A stretch of 64,000 nucleotides of DNA, from the NCBI GenBank assembly GCA_021234155.1, contig JAJEKV010000002.1, positions 37,385,107 through 37,449,106 of the forward strand. Reading direction: 5' to 3'. The stretch comes from Isoetes taiwanensis. Its lineage: Eukaryota > Streptophyta > Lycopodiopsida > Isoetales > Isoetaceae. The notes under the pieces were generated by a model. It ran no database searches. It was not told the DNA's origin and saw only the letters and a list, made by a program, of their open reading frames with translations. Numbering within the stretch: the first letter of the stretch is position 1; the number at the start of each line of letters is the position of its first letter. Made by a program: the position numbers and the translations under genes. This document shows, piece after piece, positions 1 through 12,696 of the stretch.

Positions 1-520
1 CATGTAGCATTATAAAATGAAGAGAGAATATATGAGTGCATTCATATCCATACTTACTCATAATAATTGCATGTGTTGCAATGCTTTAATAGTTGTTTGT
101 CATATTGGAAATGGGGATCACCTAGCCCCAGAATGCCGATCTCTACAGTTGAATCGCTGCCGACATCTTCTGATAAGGTGCAAGCATGTTTCTAATTGTG
201 TTTTTTTACTTGCACATATTAGCTTAACTTTTACATTTTAAAATATCTGTCTAAAATACTATTGTTTTGAAATACATAACAACCAAGTATCAGCTCTTGT
301 ATTTAAAATAAGTTTACCCCTAGGACACTCCTAACGTACTTAAAGAAGTCAGCTAGCAACGCCAAACTGTAAATGGCATCCAATATAAGCTACAAATTCT
401 TACATGTAAATACCAATACAAAACTAGTGCTCGAACTTGCCAATAATCAAAACTAGTCCGGGACATAAACAACACGCACCAAAGACCCAGGGGATTCACC
501 TTTATGTTTTGGATATGGGA
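1..520. other. AT-rich intergenic DNA
   Basis: No convincing gene is visible. Short open frames on both strands have no recognisable domain. The stretch leads into the duplicated block that starts near 521. Confidence 0.5.
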
Positions 521-1062
521 TCTGTGTTTCTAGGATTAGGCGAAAACCCTCTATCTACACCAATTATCTTTACATATATCCCCTATGAAAATATTTCTAC
601 CCATCGTAAGACGATAATTTATATAGATCTAAAACTATAATCAACTTTTAGTTTAATAGTTGTTAGAAATAATTTTATTTAAATGATTTGTTGGACATTT
701 AAACATTGAATTGTAATTAGATGGGACAATATCCCCTTCTTATGAAATTATATAAGCTGTTTTTTTGTGAGGTGGCACGAAAAAAACGCGGATACATGTA
801 TTTGGGGTCATCTCGTTTCTAGGATTAGATGAAACCCTTTATCTACTCCACCAATTATCTTTACATATATCCCCTATAAAAATATTTCTACTCATTGTAA
901 GACAATAATTTATATAGATCTAAAAGTATAATCAACTTTTATATTTAGTTTAATAGTTGTTATAAATAATTTTATTCTATAATTATATGGGACAATATCT
1001 CCTTTGTATGAAATTATATAGGTTGTTCTTTTGTGAGGTGGCACTAAAAACGTAACGTGGAT
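521..1062. repeat. Diverged tandem duplication, two copies
   Basis: Two copies lie side by side, about 521-795 and 810-1,062. Each carries the same order of blocks: a 'tttctaggattag' start, 'ccaattatctttacatata', 'taatttatatagatctaaaa', 'tagtttaatagttgtta', and a 'gggacaatat...gtgaggtggcac' end. Scattered substitutions and small indels separate the copies. No coding function is seen. This is either a local duplication or two adjacent copies of one short AT-rich repeat. Confidence 0.8.
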
Positions 1063-1218
1063 TTGAGGGGGAGGAGAGATTTTCACATAGAAAATGGTTT
1101 TTGAATGAAGCGCGATGGAAAAAGGGGACGACAGAATTGACAAGAGAAGATCGTTTGACCTTACGGATGAAACTTAATAGAGAGACAACATTAAAGATTA
1201 ACAAGAGGACAAAGCGGA

Positions 1219-1326
1219 GGAAGATAAGATAGCAAGATAAAGATAAAGATAAAGATAAGATGTGCTATAAAGACAAAGATAAAGATAAAGATATAAAGAT
1301 AAAGATAAAGCATAAAGATAAAGATG
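1219..1326. repeat. AAAGAT microsatellite
   Basis: The stretch is an imperfect array of the hexamer aaagat, interrupted by variants such as aagatata and aagcat. It explains the tyrosine/leucine-rich open frame on the opposite strand, which is not a gene. Confidence 0.9.
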
Positions 1327-2874
1327 AATTTTTACGCCCACTCTGAACCCAACTAAGTTATTGGGACGACGCATGGCAACAACCCATCTAAAACCCTGGT
1401 GACCAAAGTCTCCATCACCAAACACAATAACCAAATATAGACTACCAAGAAGAAGATAATGCTAATGCTATTGGTAATTTTGTGCTTCTAAAATTATCTA
1501 GACATAGCCAGTCCAAGGATTGGAAGGATTGGATAAAGATAAAAAATCAAAGGTAAGAAGTTTGTACGTTCTGATTTTTTTGCTTGGCGATGGTAACACT
1601 GAGATTTGAAGGAGAAATTGAGGCAAACGACTGTAGGTTCTTCATATGTATAATAAGTAGGGATTGTTTTAGTTCAAAACTGAGGCAAGTTTAACCCAGA
1701 AGTAAGTGGCCGTTGAAAATCACATTAATTTTCAGAGAAGACGTAGGTTGAAGACATAACAAGAATGTGTGTCTATGAAGTTCGTGTGTTATGGTACAAG
1801 CTCGGGGGTGTGGCTCAGAGGACTTGCAGAAGAAACACGAATGCAATCGTAGATTTTAACTCATAGATGATCCTAATTTAACTAAAGGTTGTTCCTTTTC
1901 CAAAAGGTTTAGTAGTATAAATAAGATTCCCAATTCTAAGCGTAGGGATAAGTTAAAGAAGAGAATGTTTCCCTTAAAATCCAATTGCTAATTAAGAAGC
2001 CAAGAATTGTTTGAGCCCAATTTATAAAATTGATTATAATTTTCTTGATTATCCCAGAGAAGTTATTCAGTTGAATAATAGATCCTCAAAATGGGAAAGA
2101 ATCAGAGATCCTGATTGCAGTGTTTGCAAGTCTACACTTAATTGGATGGTTAATTTGTGTTAAAAGATCCAGTTCCCAACGATTATCCTTGATCGGTGTA
2201 GTTACGAAATTACGTTAAAGTTTTGTTTAAAGTACACATATGGTATGGTACCATAAAATATGTATGATACGTACATTAACAAAAAAGAAAAAAGAAAAGA
2301 AACCATAAATACGCTGTGTACCGCATCTATACAAGCATTTACCTATACTACATGTTAAACAACGTGACAAAAAAAGAATCCTCATTTTTTGAAGAAATGA
2401 ATAAGTACGTATCGTATGTCCGACATGATCCGTAAGTGCCTTCATTCGTACCATATGTATACGTAAATTACACTATTCTTGACTCTATGTATTGAGTTTT
2501 TTGAATTTGCAAAAGCTAGAGAAGAATCGTAACAATTATGTTTCTTTCCCATGGAGTCTATGAGAAATGGTCCCAGATTTACATTTTATATCAGAGGAAT
2601 AGAATGATCGAATTTCACACCCAAGTAAAGTTCTAAATTATCTTGAAGCATGCAGGAAAATGAGTTTCCGAGCTATATAAGAAATTAATCATACTGAGTA
2701 CCTCTAAGCAAATGGCCAAAAATATAGAGTTAAAGAAGAGTTTGAACTCCGTAAAAGCATGAAAGGGTAAGTCTATAAATGTAGCCCTTTTGCATTACTA
2801 CATACATATGTACCGAATGCACATTTTTGAATAACCGGGGCCATCATGACCAAATTTAGTAACCGCCATGATTA
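1327..2874. other. Non-coding stretch
   Basis: AT-rich sequence with no recognisable coding region or RNA gene. Around 2,230-2,460 there are several short near-palindromic runs built on catatggtatggtacc-like words, but no clear element boundary. Confidence 0.4.
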
Positions 2875-5800
2875 ATGGCTATCCACTACTTTGAACCCGC
2901 CAAGAAATTATCGGATTTTGAAATTTTTCCCAAATTCTTTCTTGGTTTGCCTCTCGCTCACTATCCCGCCTTCTTGCTTGAATTCGATCACTTAATTCTT
3001 CATCTAGCTATGGCCCCAAACGCCCCGCGCGATGAGTGCTTGCTCATCACCACGTTTCAAGCAAGATGCTGCTTCCGCAAAGTGGAATTTTACCCAAGGA
3101 GTTTACGCTTTGGGTTCCGAGGTGATCCAAGCCAAAAGACTCCGTGAGAAACATGCAGAGGCCCACATACCCGGGCAACCTAGAGATGTTTGCGAACGAG
3201 GTATGGGGTGAAGCTCCAAAACGTATCGGCGGGATTCAAGGGAAGGGAGAATCCGTTAACGCGATGGAAAGATGATTTTAAATATTATGAATTGGTTTAT
3301 GGCAAGAAACAAAAGTTACAAAACCATTATATTTCTGCTAACCCATTTTGCCAGAAAGCATTTGCTCTTCACTTGAAGGGACGGCTTGTTGATGGACGTA
3401 TTAGGGACCGCCAAAGATCTTGCCAAAACCCTCAGCCGATGTTACAGAGGACCCTACAACAAAAATCCTCAACTATCAAACAGATACATCGTGATAAAGT
3501 TAATATTAGAGCCCGGGTTATTCTAGATCGATGTCGACACAATAAAGCAGCTTACTTAAGCATGTGTTGGAGGAGAAAACTAACCCATTGAATGAAGCGA
3601 AGCACCGGAAGAAAAAGGAGGGATGCATCAAGGTCATCACCGATTGAGGGTAGAAAGGATATATCCCAAGATCCGCAGCTAGACCGCTTTAAAATAGATG
3701 AGACAAAACAAAGAATTTGACAAATTGTCCCGTGATCCCGGCTGAAATGTCAAGTATGTTCGAGGTTGAAGTACAAGTTGGAAGACTAAGGCGAGGTATT
3801 ACGATAAAGAACAACACTCTTCTAAGCTAGAAATTGCCTGCGTGAGCTAAATCAAAGACACATCAAAGGCATGAAATCCTCTTCACCTGAACAAGCGCGA
3901 AAACTTAATTGCATTGAATTGGTTCAGAAAGGCATTCACAGATTTTTGATTTCGCGGGGAGTAGGACCTATTATTCGCGACCTCGAGGCCCTCAGAGAGG
4001 GAGCTTACTTATAGAGCAGCCTCATCACATTCAGCCATGTAATTCGCTTGTACAAGGCTTTGGCAAACCGCTTGTTAAGTCGCTTAGCCCGCGTAGATGC
4101 TTATTGCCTCTTCTCGCTTGTGTTATCCGTCCATGAAAAGACAGACTGCATAAAAGGCTGTGACCGGGATGGAGGGTATTCGAATTCAGCTTGGTTTCCC
4201 TCACCGTGGAAAGCGTATACGTTTCAACCAATTTAAACTTATATTTCTCTCATTCATGGCTTGTTATTGTGGACCGTGATAGTTCTACATGTATGGCTTC
4301 AGCTGCATTACATTCCTTGTACATGTATAACTTTTAGTGTACAACCGTAAAGGGCGAGGTACATAGGCATATATTTGCTTGTTTATTGATGCTTTATTTT
4401 GAGCTCGATCATAGCTTGTATCAGCTTGTACATGTCTTTAATGGAGCCTAAGATCCGCAGTCAGATGTACATGCATTTATCTTTAGAGTGCATCCAGATG
4501 GATCCATAAGTATGTGCATTTTTACATATATGTGCGCTTTTTTTTGGCATAGATCTACACCCTAACCGATACCGGTATATCCTGGTACATCGCTGTACAT
4601 CCGGGTACATTGATGTACCTTTTATGTACATCGGGAGGAACATGTACATGCACATTTGGCTATAGTTAAATGTAGTTACTTTTACATTTGGTACATCTCT
4701 ACATGAAATGTACATGCTTGGCGCATCGTACCAGATATTTCTCATTAGTCTCCGTTTACGTTCTTTTATGTCTATTGAAATTTAGGATCATTTGTTTGTT
4801 TGCGTATTGAGGCCGCCCCCATCCCGCCTTTAATGGCCGGATGTTCTTGAGCCATCCAAGATCGACTCTCTTTACGATTTTACCGAGCATAATAAGGCAT
4901 CAATCAGACCCTCTACCTTCCGTACCCGTGATCACCAATGACATTTACAATGCCGCATTAGAACACCGCAATGCCCGCCTCAAACACGGTGGCAAAGGGA
5001 AGTTGAGGAAACTGGAGAGGATGGCACTTGAGAAAGCTAGCAGTGTGTGCAGAGCCTTCAATGATCGGGCCGCAGTCGTAAAATCTTTCATCACCAAGTG
5101 CTAAATTAGCAATTGGCAGCTTAAGAAAGTATTCAGCCTGCCCCAAAGATCATCTCAAGAAACCCGACTGCCATGTAAGAAGCTACAGCGACACAGATCC
5201 GCATTTTGAACCCGTGAGATACCGTGGAAGAGGAAGCTGAGTTGGTGTAGCTGAGTCCAACAAAGAGGAGGCAAAGAATGCTGGTGATGGCACTCCAAAA
5301 GGAAAAAAATAAAAATCTCCGGAAGAACAAAAAATGTCCAGTAAATCCTGCGCAAAAAAAAGTGCCACCACCACCTAGAAAGAGGTGGCGTCCAAGATGA
5401 ACTAATTTTGTTAAACATCCGCATTTATGGTAATTAACCACATTTTTGTAATATAGGACACGCATCACAGTCGTGGAAGGAAGTTTCCTCGATCCTCGAT
5501 CCTTCTCCGAAGTCGGAATCTAAGAGGAAGAGGATCTACAAGCAAATATTGATGCGATAACAAATAAGGTGCGCTTAGTCCGAAGATGTCAACAGGTGAT
5601 GAATTCTGATAAGGTGAGTAATATACAATTGATTACAATAGATATATTCTTTTGCTAATGCCGTTGTTTTGTACGCTTTAGTGAACCGAATCTAAAAGGT
5701 TGGTTCCATTCACTCCTTATAGGATCGTCTCCCAAGCCCGCACTTCTATCTTCAAAGTGATGTTGACGAAGTTCTCACTGAAGTCGACTCCACCTCTAAG

Positions 5801-6480
5801 ATGGTAGATGTCTTATGGAGGTAGGCTAGCATTTCAACATATTTATGTTATTTCATTCCCTAAGTCACTCATCTTATGTATTAATATGTAATCCGGATTT
5901 GTGTGCGTACCTTTGTAGCAGCTTTCCATCCGACATTGAAACACAAGTTTTACGGTTCGACCGACACCTTCCACTTGTGAATTCCCTCAAGAACAAGTGT
6001 ATGCACGTAACACTAACATAAAGGAAGGGCCGGATGGCATTTTTTGATCAAGATGCCAATACATATTTGTTCCACTCGCAAGGCCTAAATGTGGTATTTC
6101 TTCGGCAATACTTGTGCTTATCGGCCCAATGAAGTTTTTCCATCTATAGCTAGCCCAAGTATACGACTTCCACGCCATGTGTTCAAGCAAAGCGTCCTGC
6201 AAGTATGAGTTTCGCTTTTGTTTTATGATTTGATTATTCTCAGGGCTAAAAATTTCATGCTTGATTTATTCTCACATTGCAATTTTGTGCTCTTGCTTCT
6301 TGTGCATCATTAAATATGATGCTCTGATCCAACAGCCTAAAACCATGGTAGGAAGAACTTCGATGCCTCCCTCGCTCAGTCCCAAAAAATGCCGAACTAG
6401 TACCAACCCTCGTGATGTACATTTCGTGAAGCTACATGCACAAATTCATAGATGCCGCTGATGCAATACCAAGCTCCATT
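2875..6480 (+). pseudogene. Unrecognised broken coding-like fragments with exon-like pieces
   Basis: Several plus-strand stretches look like decayed coding sequence, but I cannot name a family. They are 2,875-3,147, 3,190-3,591 (lysine/arginine-rich), 4,841-5,104 (ending near CRAFNDRAAVVKSFITK, then continuing in another frame) and 5,150-5,400 (charged, with frameshifts and stops). From about 5,580 there are exon-like blocks. One ends GATAAG before gtgagt. Another, near 5,721-5,820, reads DRLPSPHFYLQSDVDEV onward to a possible AG/gtaggc donor. A third begins after a ttgtagcag acceptor near 5,920. This could be a captured host gene or a DNA-transposon gene. It is not functional as it stands. 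Confidence 0.35.
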
Positions 6481-7830
6481 TTTGTAAGTAGAACACGTTG
6501 CCTTCCTTCTATTAGTTATTTGTTGGTGGCAGTCCTTCTATCATTTGTGCACTATGCATGACACCCAGCTTGGTCTTCAATCGACGCCAAGTCACTCAGG
6601 GATCATCTAATGGAGGCATTAATTGTAGAAGGCGATGTGAATACAAGCAGCTTTGTTCCTACTGCAGGTATAACCTTTGACTTGTTTGTAAATTTCATGT
6701 TTTGCAAGGAGCCATGCCCTGCAGCTTCTTTGTACCTCAAGCAATGTAAGCAATGAAAAAATTAATTTATTTGTCTCACTTTACACTGCAAATAAATAAC
6801 GTGTAATTATCAATGTGTTTTCTAAATTGTGTGTCCTAAAATGTAATTATAAATTGTGAACTGCTTTTCACACAGTGAATCATTCAACTCAGTGGAGAAA
6901 GCTCAGTTATCTTTGACTTAAATTCCTATGGTTGGGCAAGAGGTAATAAGAATGAAAAATATTAACTCAAGATACCAAATGTGATCCGTAGTGATGAGCT
7001 TCAATTTAATATAGGAAATGTGTTTTATACCGCAGTTGTAATGGCATCATCAAGTAGTATTTGTGGTGAGAAGGGCTTTGATGTTGCCATCCGTCTTCAA
7101 GCCACTTCTAAAATCTTCAACCAATTGTGGAAATATATTTGTGGATGCTTTTTCCATGTTTAAGTTTGTTTACATGTGAGCGTTGTTGATTCTCAATAGC
7201 CAAACACTTAACAACCTCAAAAGTGTTGTTTGTGAAAACCATTAGCCGGTATGGAGAGCACCAGAGTACTATGGACATACAGCTTCCGATCGACGAATTT
7301 TAAAGATACAAACCACTTTTGAATCTCGTAGAGGAAGGCATATGTCCTTTCTCTTGGACAATCGATATTAGCTAGTGATGATTGTTTCGTCATGGAGCTC
7401 ATTCCAGCTGCTTTAATGGATTCAAAATGGTCAAGATGGTATAGTTTATGTGAAAGCATATCCAATGACTAATGCAAAGCAGATGGTATATACTTGTTGT
7501 GTGGAATGATTTTACCGGGTAAACTATGGCAAGAATTTAGTGCCTAAATTTAGTCAATATACCTGAGCAAGGAATGGAGAAACTCCGCCATCATGTTATT
7601 GGCCTCTCGACCGGCTCCATTATGCAGACTTTTGACTGGATGTACAACTAAATGTTATGAATATATGTATCAAAGTTTCGTTCATTGCACTTATACTCTA
7701 TTCTTACTCTGCCTTTTCTTATTTGCATAATTATGAGTATTGATGCCGCTGGTTCGGTTACGTATTGCTTATCCCAAGAGGAAACAAATAGCCTTCTGGT
7801 ATCACGTGAAGAGACAAATGCTAGTCCAAG
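6481..7830. other. No recognisable gene
   Basis: Scattered short open frames on both strands (for example plus 6,981-7,163 and minus 7,217-7,465) show no recognisable domain. The sequence may belong to the same decayed unit as the fragments upstream, or to the 5' part of the gypsy remnant downstream. Confidence 0.3.
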
Positions 7831-8364
7831 ATGAATATGGCCCTGGTGCCTTTATATGTACAACAAAGATTGGTAAAAAAAGCTCTGACTATGGTATTGC
7901 TTGATGGGGGATCATCTCTTAATGTAATATCTCATCACATGAAGTTATGTAGCATGGAAGTTGATAAAAAAGCACCTATGGTATTCAAGTCCTTTTCTAA
8001 TTCAAAAATCAATCCCATAGACATGATAAGCAATGTTTTAATTGATATTGAGGGCATTATGATAGCTTCTAACTTTGTTGTGGTAGCATTTGAAGGTGTG
8101 GATGATAGATCAGACATATATGACATACTTTTGAGAAGAAGTTAGTTGTTTACAGTGGATGCAAGGCCTATATGGTTAAAAGGTGAGTGTACCATTTATG
8201 ATGGAAAGAAAACCATAACTTTATACAATAAGCTTGGAGAATTTGAGGCTGTGAACTTCATTGAAGAAGATCTCTTGGTCCCAAATCACTTTGGTGAATA
8301 TGAACCTGCTATCACAATCCCAAAATCTATACCAAAGTTGCCAACAGAGGTAAGTGCATCATAA
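7831..8364 (+). pseudogene. Ty3/gypsy aspartic protease remnant
   Basis: The frame contains VLLDGGSSLNVIS, which matches the active-site loop of plant gypsy proteases that use DGGS. About 70 residues later comes YDILLRRS, the counterpart of the conserved YDILLGRPW segment. A TAG stop follows directly and the frame then continues (LFTVDARPIWLKG onward to 8,364). The family cleaves Gag-Pol polyproteins. The in-frame stop and the abrupt jump to RNase H sequence 15 bases further on, with no reverse transcriptase between, show that this is a dead, internally deleted copy. Confidence 0.75.
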
Positions 8365-8377
8365 GAAAACAATTTTG

Positions 8378-8797
8378 CTTACTTATGGCTTGATGGTGGA
8401 GTTTCCAAAAGGTTAAATGTAGCTTCCTCTGCTGCCATTGTGAAGGATCAAACCAACAAATTGTCGGCTAAGGTTGGCAGGATCTACCCCAATACCACCT
8501 CAAACATGGCTGAATACAAAGCCCTCATTGCAGGCCTACAGGCCAAACATGGGCATTACTAACAGTGTTATATTTGGAGACTCTTAGCTTATTCATAGGC
8601 AAGTTTTGGAATATCAAGCAAAAAATGAAGACATGATTACACTTAGGAACAAAGCTTTGGAGGAACTATCAAGCTTTAAGTCTTGGGAGCTGCACCATGT
8701 GCCAAGAGAGCTCAACAGTGAGGCTAATTCCTTGTGCGGAGATGTTCTCTTCGAGCATTTGTTGAAGGAGCAATCAAAGAGGAAGACTAATAGATGA
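8378..8797 (+). pseudogene. RNase H (second, plant-type) remnant of a gypsy element
   Basis: The motif order fits the extra RNase H found after pol in Tat/Ogre-like plant gypsy elements and related plant proteins: LWLDGGVSKR (first Asp), AEYKALIAGLQA (Glu), VIFGDS with a stop right after it (second Asp), and HVPRELNSEANSL. The last segment is normally ...AD.L, and here the Asp position reads Asn. The frame shifts after AGLQA and one stop interrupts GDS-LIHRQ. With the protease just upstream, this suggests a Tat-lineage element that lost reverse transcriptase and the first RNase H by deletion. Lineage assignment is inference. Confidence 0.7.
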
Positions 8798-10590
8798 TGT
8801 TCCATGCAGAATTGACAAAGAAGAAGTGCTGCTAAGATGTGTGGACAAGGAGGAGAATTCTCTTGGGAATTCCAACATATGATAAACAAAAACATACTCC
8901 ATTCTGGTTGCATTTATCTCCAAAAGGGTTCCAGCCATGGCAGATTGATGCAACCATAGCCAGAGGAATATTTCCAGTATTTTCGATCCCTATTAATACA
9001 ATAGTAAGCCTAAAAACTAAGGCGACGGCCTGCATATTAGAGCCACAATCCAGCCAAAGAAATAATCTATTGCATTGCTAAGCAAAACATTTGTAGGTAC
9101 AAACCACCATTCTGCCATTTCTTTTAAAGTTACAGATTTTCCAAGCTCTGTGAATATAAGGCATGGAAGAAATAGAACTAAAATGGAAGAAGAACTTAAA
9201 CCGTAAGGTTCTTACCCGGTCAGGATCGGTAAAAGAGATTTTTCGTATTTGCAAAATACCAGAAGCCAGAGCCATGAACAACACCAAGGCTGACACTCTT
9301 CAGTTTGGTAGAAAGTTATCTAAGCTTCGTCGAGTTCTTAAACCGCTCGGGCAACTAACTCAACATGGCAATTAGTCATCAGCGACTAGGGGTTTCAAAA
9401 CAACAATCACGGGCCGAGCAGTCCTGGCGGGATTATGTGAATCAAACCCGGATGAAAAAATTTAAACCTCTCCCCACATAAAAAACAAAAATAAAAACGC
9501 ACATAAAACAAATAAAATCATAGCGTCATTCAAATCCAAATAAAAAATTGCAAGGTCATTGAAAATGCCGAAAACTTGAAATTGCAAGATCCTTTGTTGA
9601 GTCTCAAAAACTGTGCGACAAGGAGTGTATTAGGAATACACTTTGCGGATTCAGTAAAAAACAAAGGTGATACGGAATACATGACATTTAAGAAAGCAAA
9701 GTGTATTCGAATACACTTCCCTGATATCCTCGAATAACAAAATGTATTTTGGAATATAATTTTGGTACTTTGGAAAATTATATCATTAAAAATGACTCAT
9801 TGTATTTCTAAAGTACCTTTATAAATGACTCATTGTAACCTAAAAAAAGTACCTTTTTTGGAATATAATCCAAGGTACGACAAACTTTTTGTGTGGGGCC
9901 ATTACACTTAAATTAGTGGTTTTCTCTAAAAACACACTCTAGGTAAATTCTAATTGTTAGGAAAAGTGTCACTTTGATATAGTCAATTTTCTCTTTGCAC
10001 AAAAAAATGAGTGATTTTTGTGTTTTGGAGGGGGGGAGGGGGGTTTAAATGCAACTTTATGACCAAAATAAAATTTTTACCTCATTTTAGCTCTTTTTTT
10101 GAAAAAAAAAAAGAGGGAATCTTTGAGGAATACGCAACCTTGTTCCTTTTCTTTTCAGCTATGACATTTTTCTAGCAGCTCTTTGGCGGTGCCGCTAACC
10201 GCCAACGTAAAATTTAGGTGCCAAGCTTTCTGCCTTATCCGCCTATCTGTGTTTGACACGTGTCAGACATTCTTTCCAGGAATATTGAATTCTTAACAGG
10301 TTATTCCTAGAATGTTAGAATCTGTAATTTTTTCATTCAACCATCATTCAATTAAATTGGCATTATGTCTTAATTTTGGGATAAATTTTATATTGCACTT
10401 TTTTAGTAACTTTGTTAAATTCACTTTTAGTAACTTTGTTGCCCTTAGACTAGAATAGGCGTTAACATATAATCCCTGCGGAATATAAATTCACCTTAAC
10501 TTCAAATTACAAAATCATATATCATGAAACTCAAGTAGTACACAACTTTTATTAATGATTTATACATAGTAGCGTTTATCATTTTTCCAC
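8798..10590. other. Non-coding stretch with G-rich tract
   Basis: Open frames at 8,839-9,081 (both strands) and 9,163-9,375 have no recognisable domain. Near 10,028-10,046 there is a run of G blocks (two runs of six or more G), and near 10,100 a poly-A tract. No element ends could be defined. Confidence 0.4.
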
Positions 10591-10599
10591 CAACATCCC

Positions 10600-12421
10600 C
10601 AAAGGATATGAGGAACCTTGTTCATACATCTGAGGTATTGTAACTCTCATTTGTTTACTAGGAATAGTTTTTGGAGTCCACAGTACAATACGGTTTCAAT
10701 GTCTAGCCAAAGATGTCCGAGGGATCACTAGGATTTCTCCTCCACCTCTTTGTCCAACAATCTGAATATCTTTCTTCTCCGGTGACATTACTCAGGCCGA
10801 TGTCTTGGACACCACCATTCAGGCGCACCTTAGTGAGTTAACATCACCTTCTTCTTTGCAAATATCCAGGGATAGTCCATCCCAACCATCTTGGATAGAT
10901 CTCTAGATCTTTGGTTTACTACTACAAATTGGTGGCACTCCGCGTCGATTAGGAGTTCATAACAATCAATGCCTAGATATTTTTGGCCTATCGGCTTCTT
11001 AGGACCAACATAGTGTTTTATCAGTTGAGGAGCATATGCCTTCACAATGCTACTAATGGTACCATCATCTTCGTCGGCCTGACTAATGTTTTCCTTACTT
11101 TTAGGGAACCACCCTTCTTTTCGACTCTTCGAGGATGTGTCTACCTCATCAACAAGTTGATCACCTTCTTAATAATCTATCAATACGCGGAATTCAGTCT
11201 CACATCTGAATTAGTTTGCCAGTAGCGATGTAGTCATTGATGCCATCCTTAGTCAATCTAATTGCTTGACTTCTTAGGTTGGTTTTAGAGGCTTTTGGTT
11301 GACCGGGGCTTGCCATTTGCATCCATGTGCCAAATTTCTGCCCCACCTCTCCACTTCTCTACGAAGGTCTCATTTTCCATTGCATGATTGGAATCCTTCT
11401 CTCACCCAAAAGTGAATTGAAGAGGTCTAGAATGACCTTCCGTAGCCGAGAGCATAACCATCCACAAAACTCTTCCAATCGGGCACTTCTTCTATGATAG
11501 ATCCTATAGGAGATGGTTGTACATCCATGAAATATTTTCTTCAGGAAAGTTAGTAGCACATGCAACGTCTCAATACATGACTATATTTTCCAAACAATGC
11601 ATCCCATCCCTCATGGTATGTCAGGGCATTAGGAACCCCAAATTGACTCTTTCAAAATACTCCTGGTATTAGAAGTAGGATAGGAAAAGAAACATCCACT
11701 GTTCTTATTTTGACCCGACACAATTATCTAGTTGCAAGAGGAGCTTACTGCAGGCGGATCTTGGGGTTGTGAGATGTTGAAGCTCCAACATGTTCATTAG
11801 GTCCATTCCTCCCTGACCTTGCTAAACTTTTCAATCTTGTTAGAGGTTCCATCCAACAATGCGCACTATGTAGTGCGGCTAGGTTGTAGGATCTGTAGGT
11901 GACCATTGTAACCCTTCTCGCATAGTTTCTTAAACACCTCATGATACTCTAATGTGAAAATCACGGACCATCACTCCACAACTCTAAACTGAAATGGCCA
12001 TAATGGGTCCGAAAAGGTACGACCATGCAATATTGCTTGATCCATTGAAATCACATAGGGGTATGATCTTCCACATGACTTAGAATGTACTTGAATTGTG
12101 GAAGACAAGTCTTACATTGGTCCATTTTATCATGTATATAATACATAGATAGTTATTAGGTTCCATTCTTGGATAAGGTCCTCCCACATCCAATAGAAGT
12201 TGATCTACATGATAGTGATGTCATATGGTCCCTTCATATGTTCCCTTATCTTTGCCCTTAGACTTGGTTGCAGTCTTATCTAGTGTCTCCTTGACAGCAC
12301 ATAAATTGCACTTGGCAAAGTTGTTTGAAGTTGCTATGGTCACATGCTTGAAATACTTATTCCATAGCCTACTAAAAGCTGGGCTGGGATATAGAGCCAC
12401 TCCAAGTTCGAAGCAATGCAT
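10600..12421 (-). pseudogene. Decayed transposase-like gene (possible DUF7869-type)
   Basis: Read on the minus strand, broken frames at 12,421-12,221, about 12,150-11,745, 11,565-11,359 and 11,045-10,830 run in one direction and seem to be parts of one protein. Recognisable pieces are NNFAKCNLCAVKETLDK (two cysteines in a C-x2-C spacing), then IIHDKMDQCKTCLP in a shifted frame, and later FCGWLCSRLRKVI. That order resembles the DUF7869-type transposase-like proteins found in many plant and animal genomes, which have a C-x2-C segment followed by a D-K-MD motif. The assignment rests on pattern memory only. Many stops and frameshifts make it a pseudogene. Confidence 0.4.
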
Positions 12422-12439
12422 TTATTTCCCTCTAATATG

Positions 12440-12696
12440 CTCTTACGGGTACAATGGGATGGCAATCTCTTTTCAACAATATCTACCACTGTTCATCCTT
12501 CTTACTCTTATGCGGCATGTTTTTACACGTATTTGTAGATAGTGATGGTCGGTTTGTCTGGCCATTAGAGTTCTTGATTTTTGAGTTTGTTGGCGATGTC
12601 CGGTATGTTTGGCGGAGTTCTATGCTTCCTCCTCACTTGCTTTGTAACATTACCATTCTTTTAATATATTGATGACAGTTCTTCAAAAAAAAAAAA
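12440..12696 (+). mobile_element. Possible retroposon 3' end with poly-A tail
   Basis: The segment ends in a run of twelve A (12,685-12,696). It is preceded by TTTGTAAC... and AATATATTGATGACAG, a composition seen in 3' ends of plant LINEs. The 5' limit and target duplication could not be found, so this may be a severely truncated insertion. Confidence 0.35.

Noticed and set aside
1198-1434. Tyr/Leu-rich minus-strand frame
   Set aside because: It is the translation of the AAAGAT microsatellite.
8839-9081. Pair of open frames on opposite strands after the gypsy remnant
   Set aside because: Neither shows a domain; likely random or decayed element sequence.
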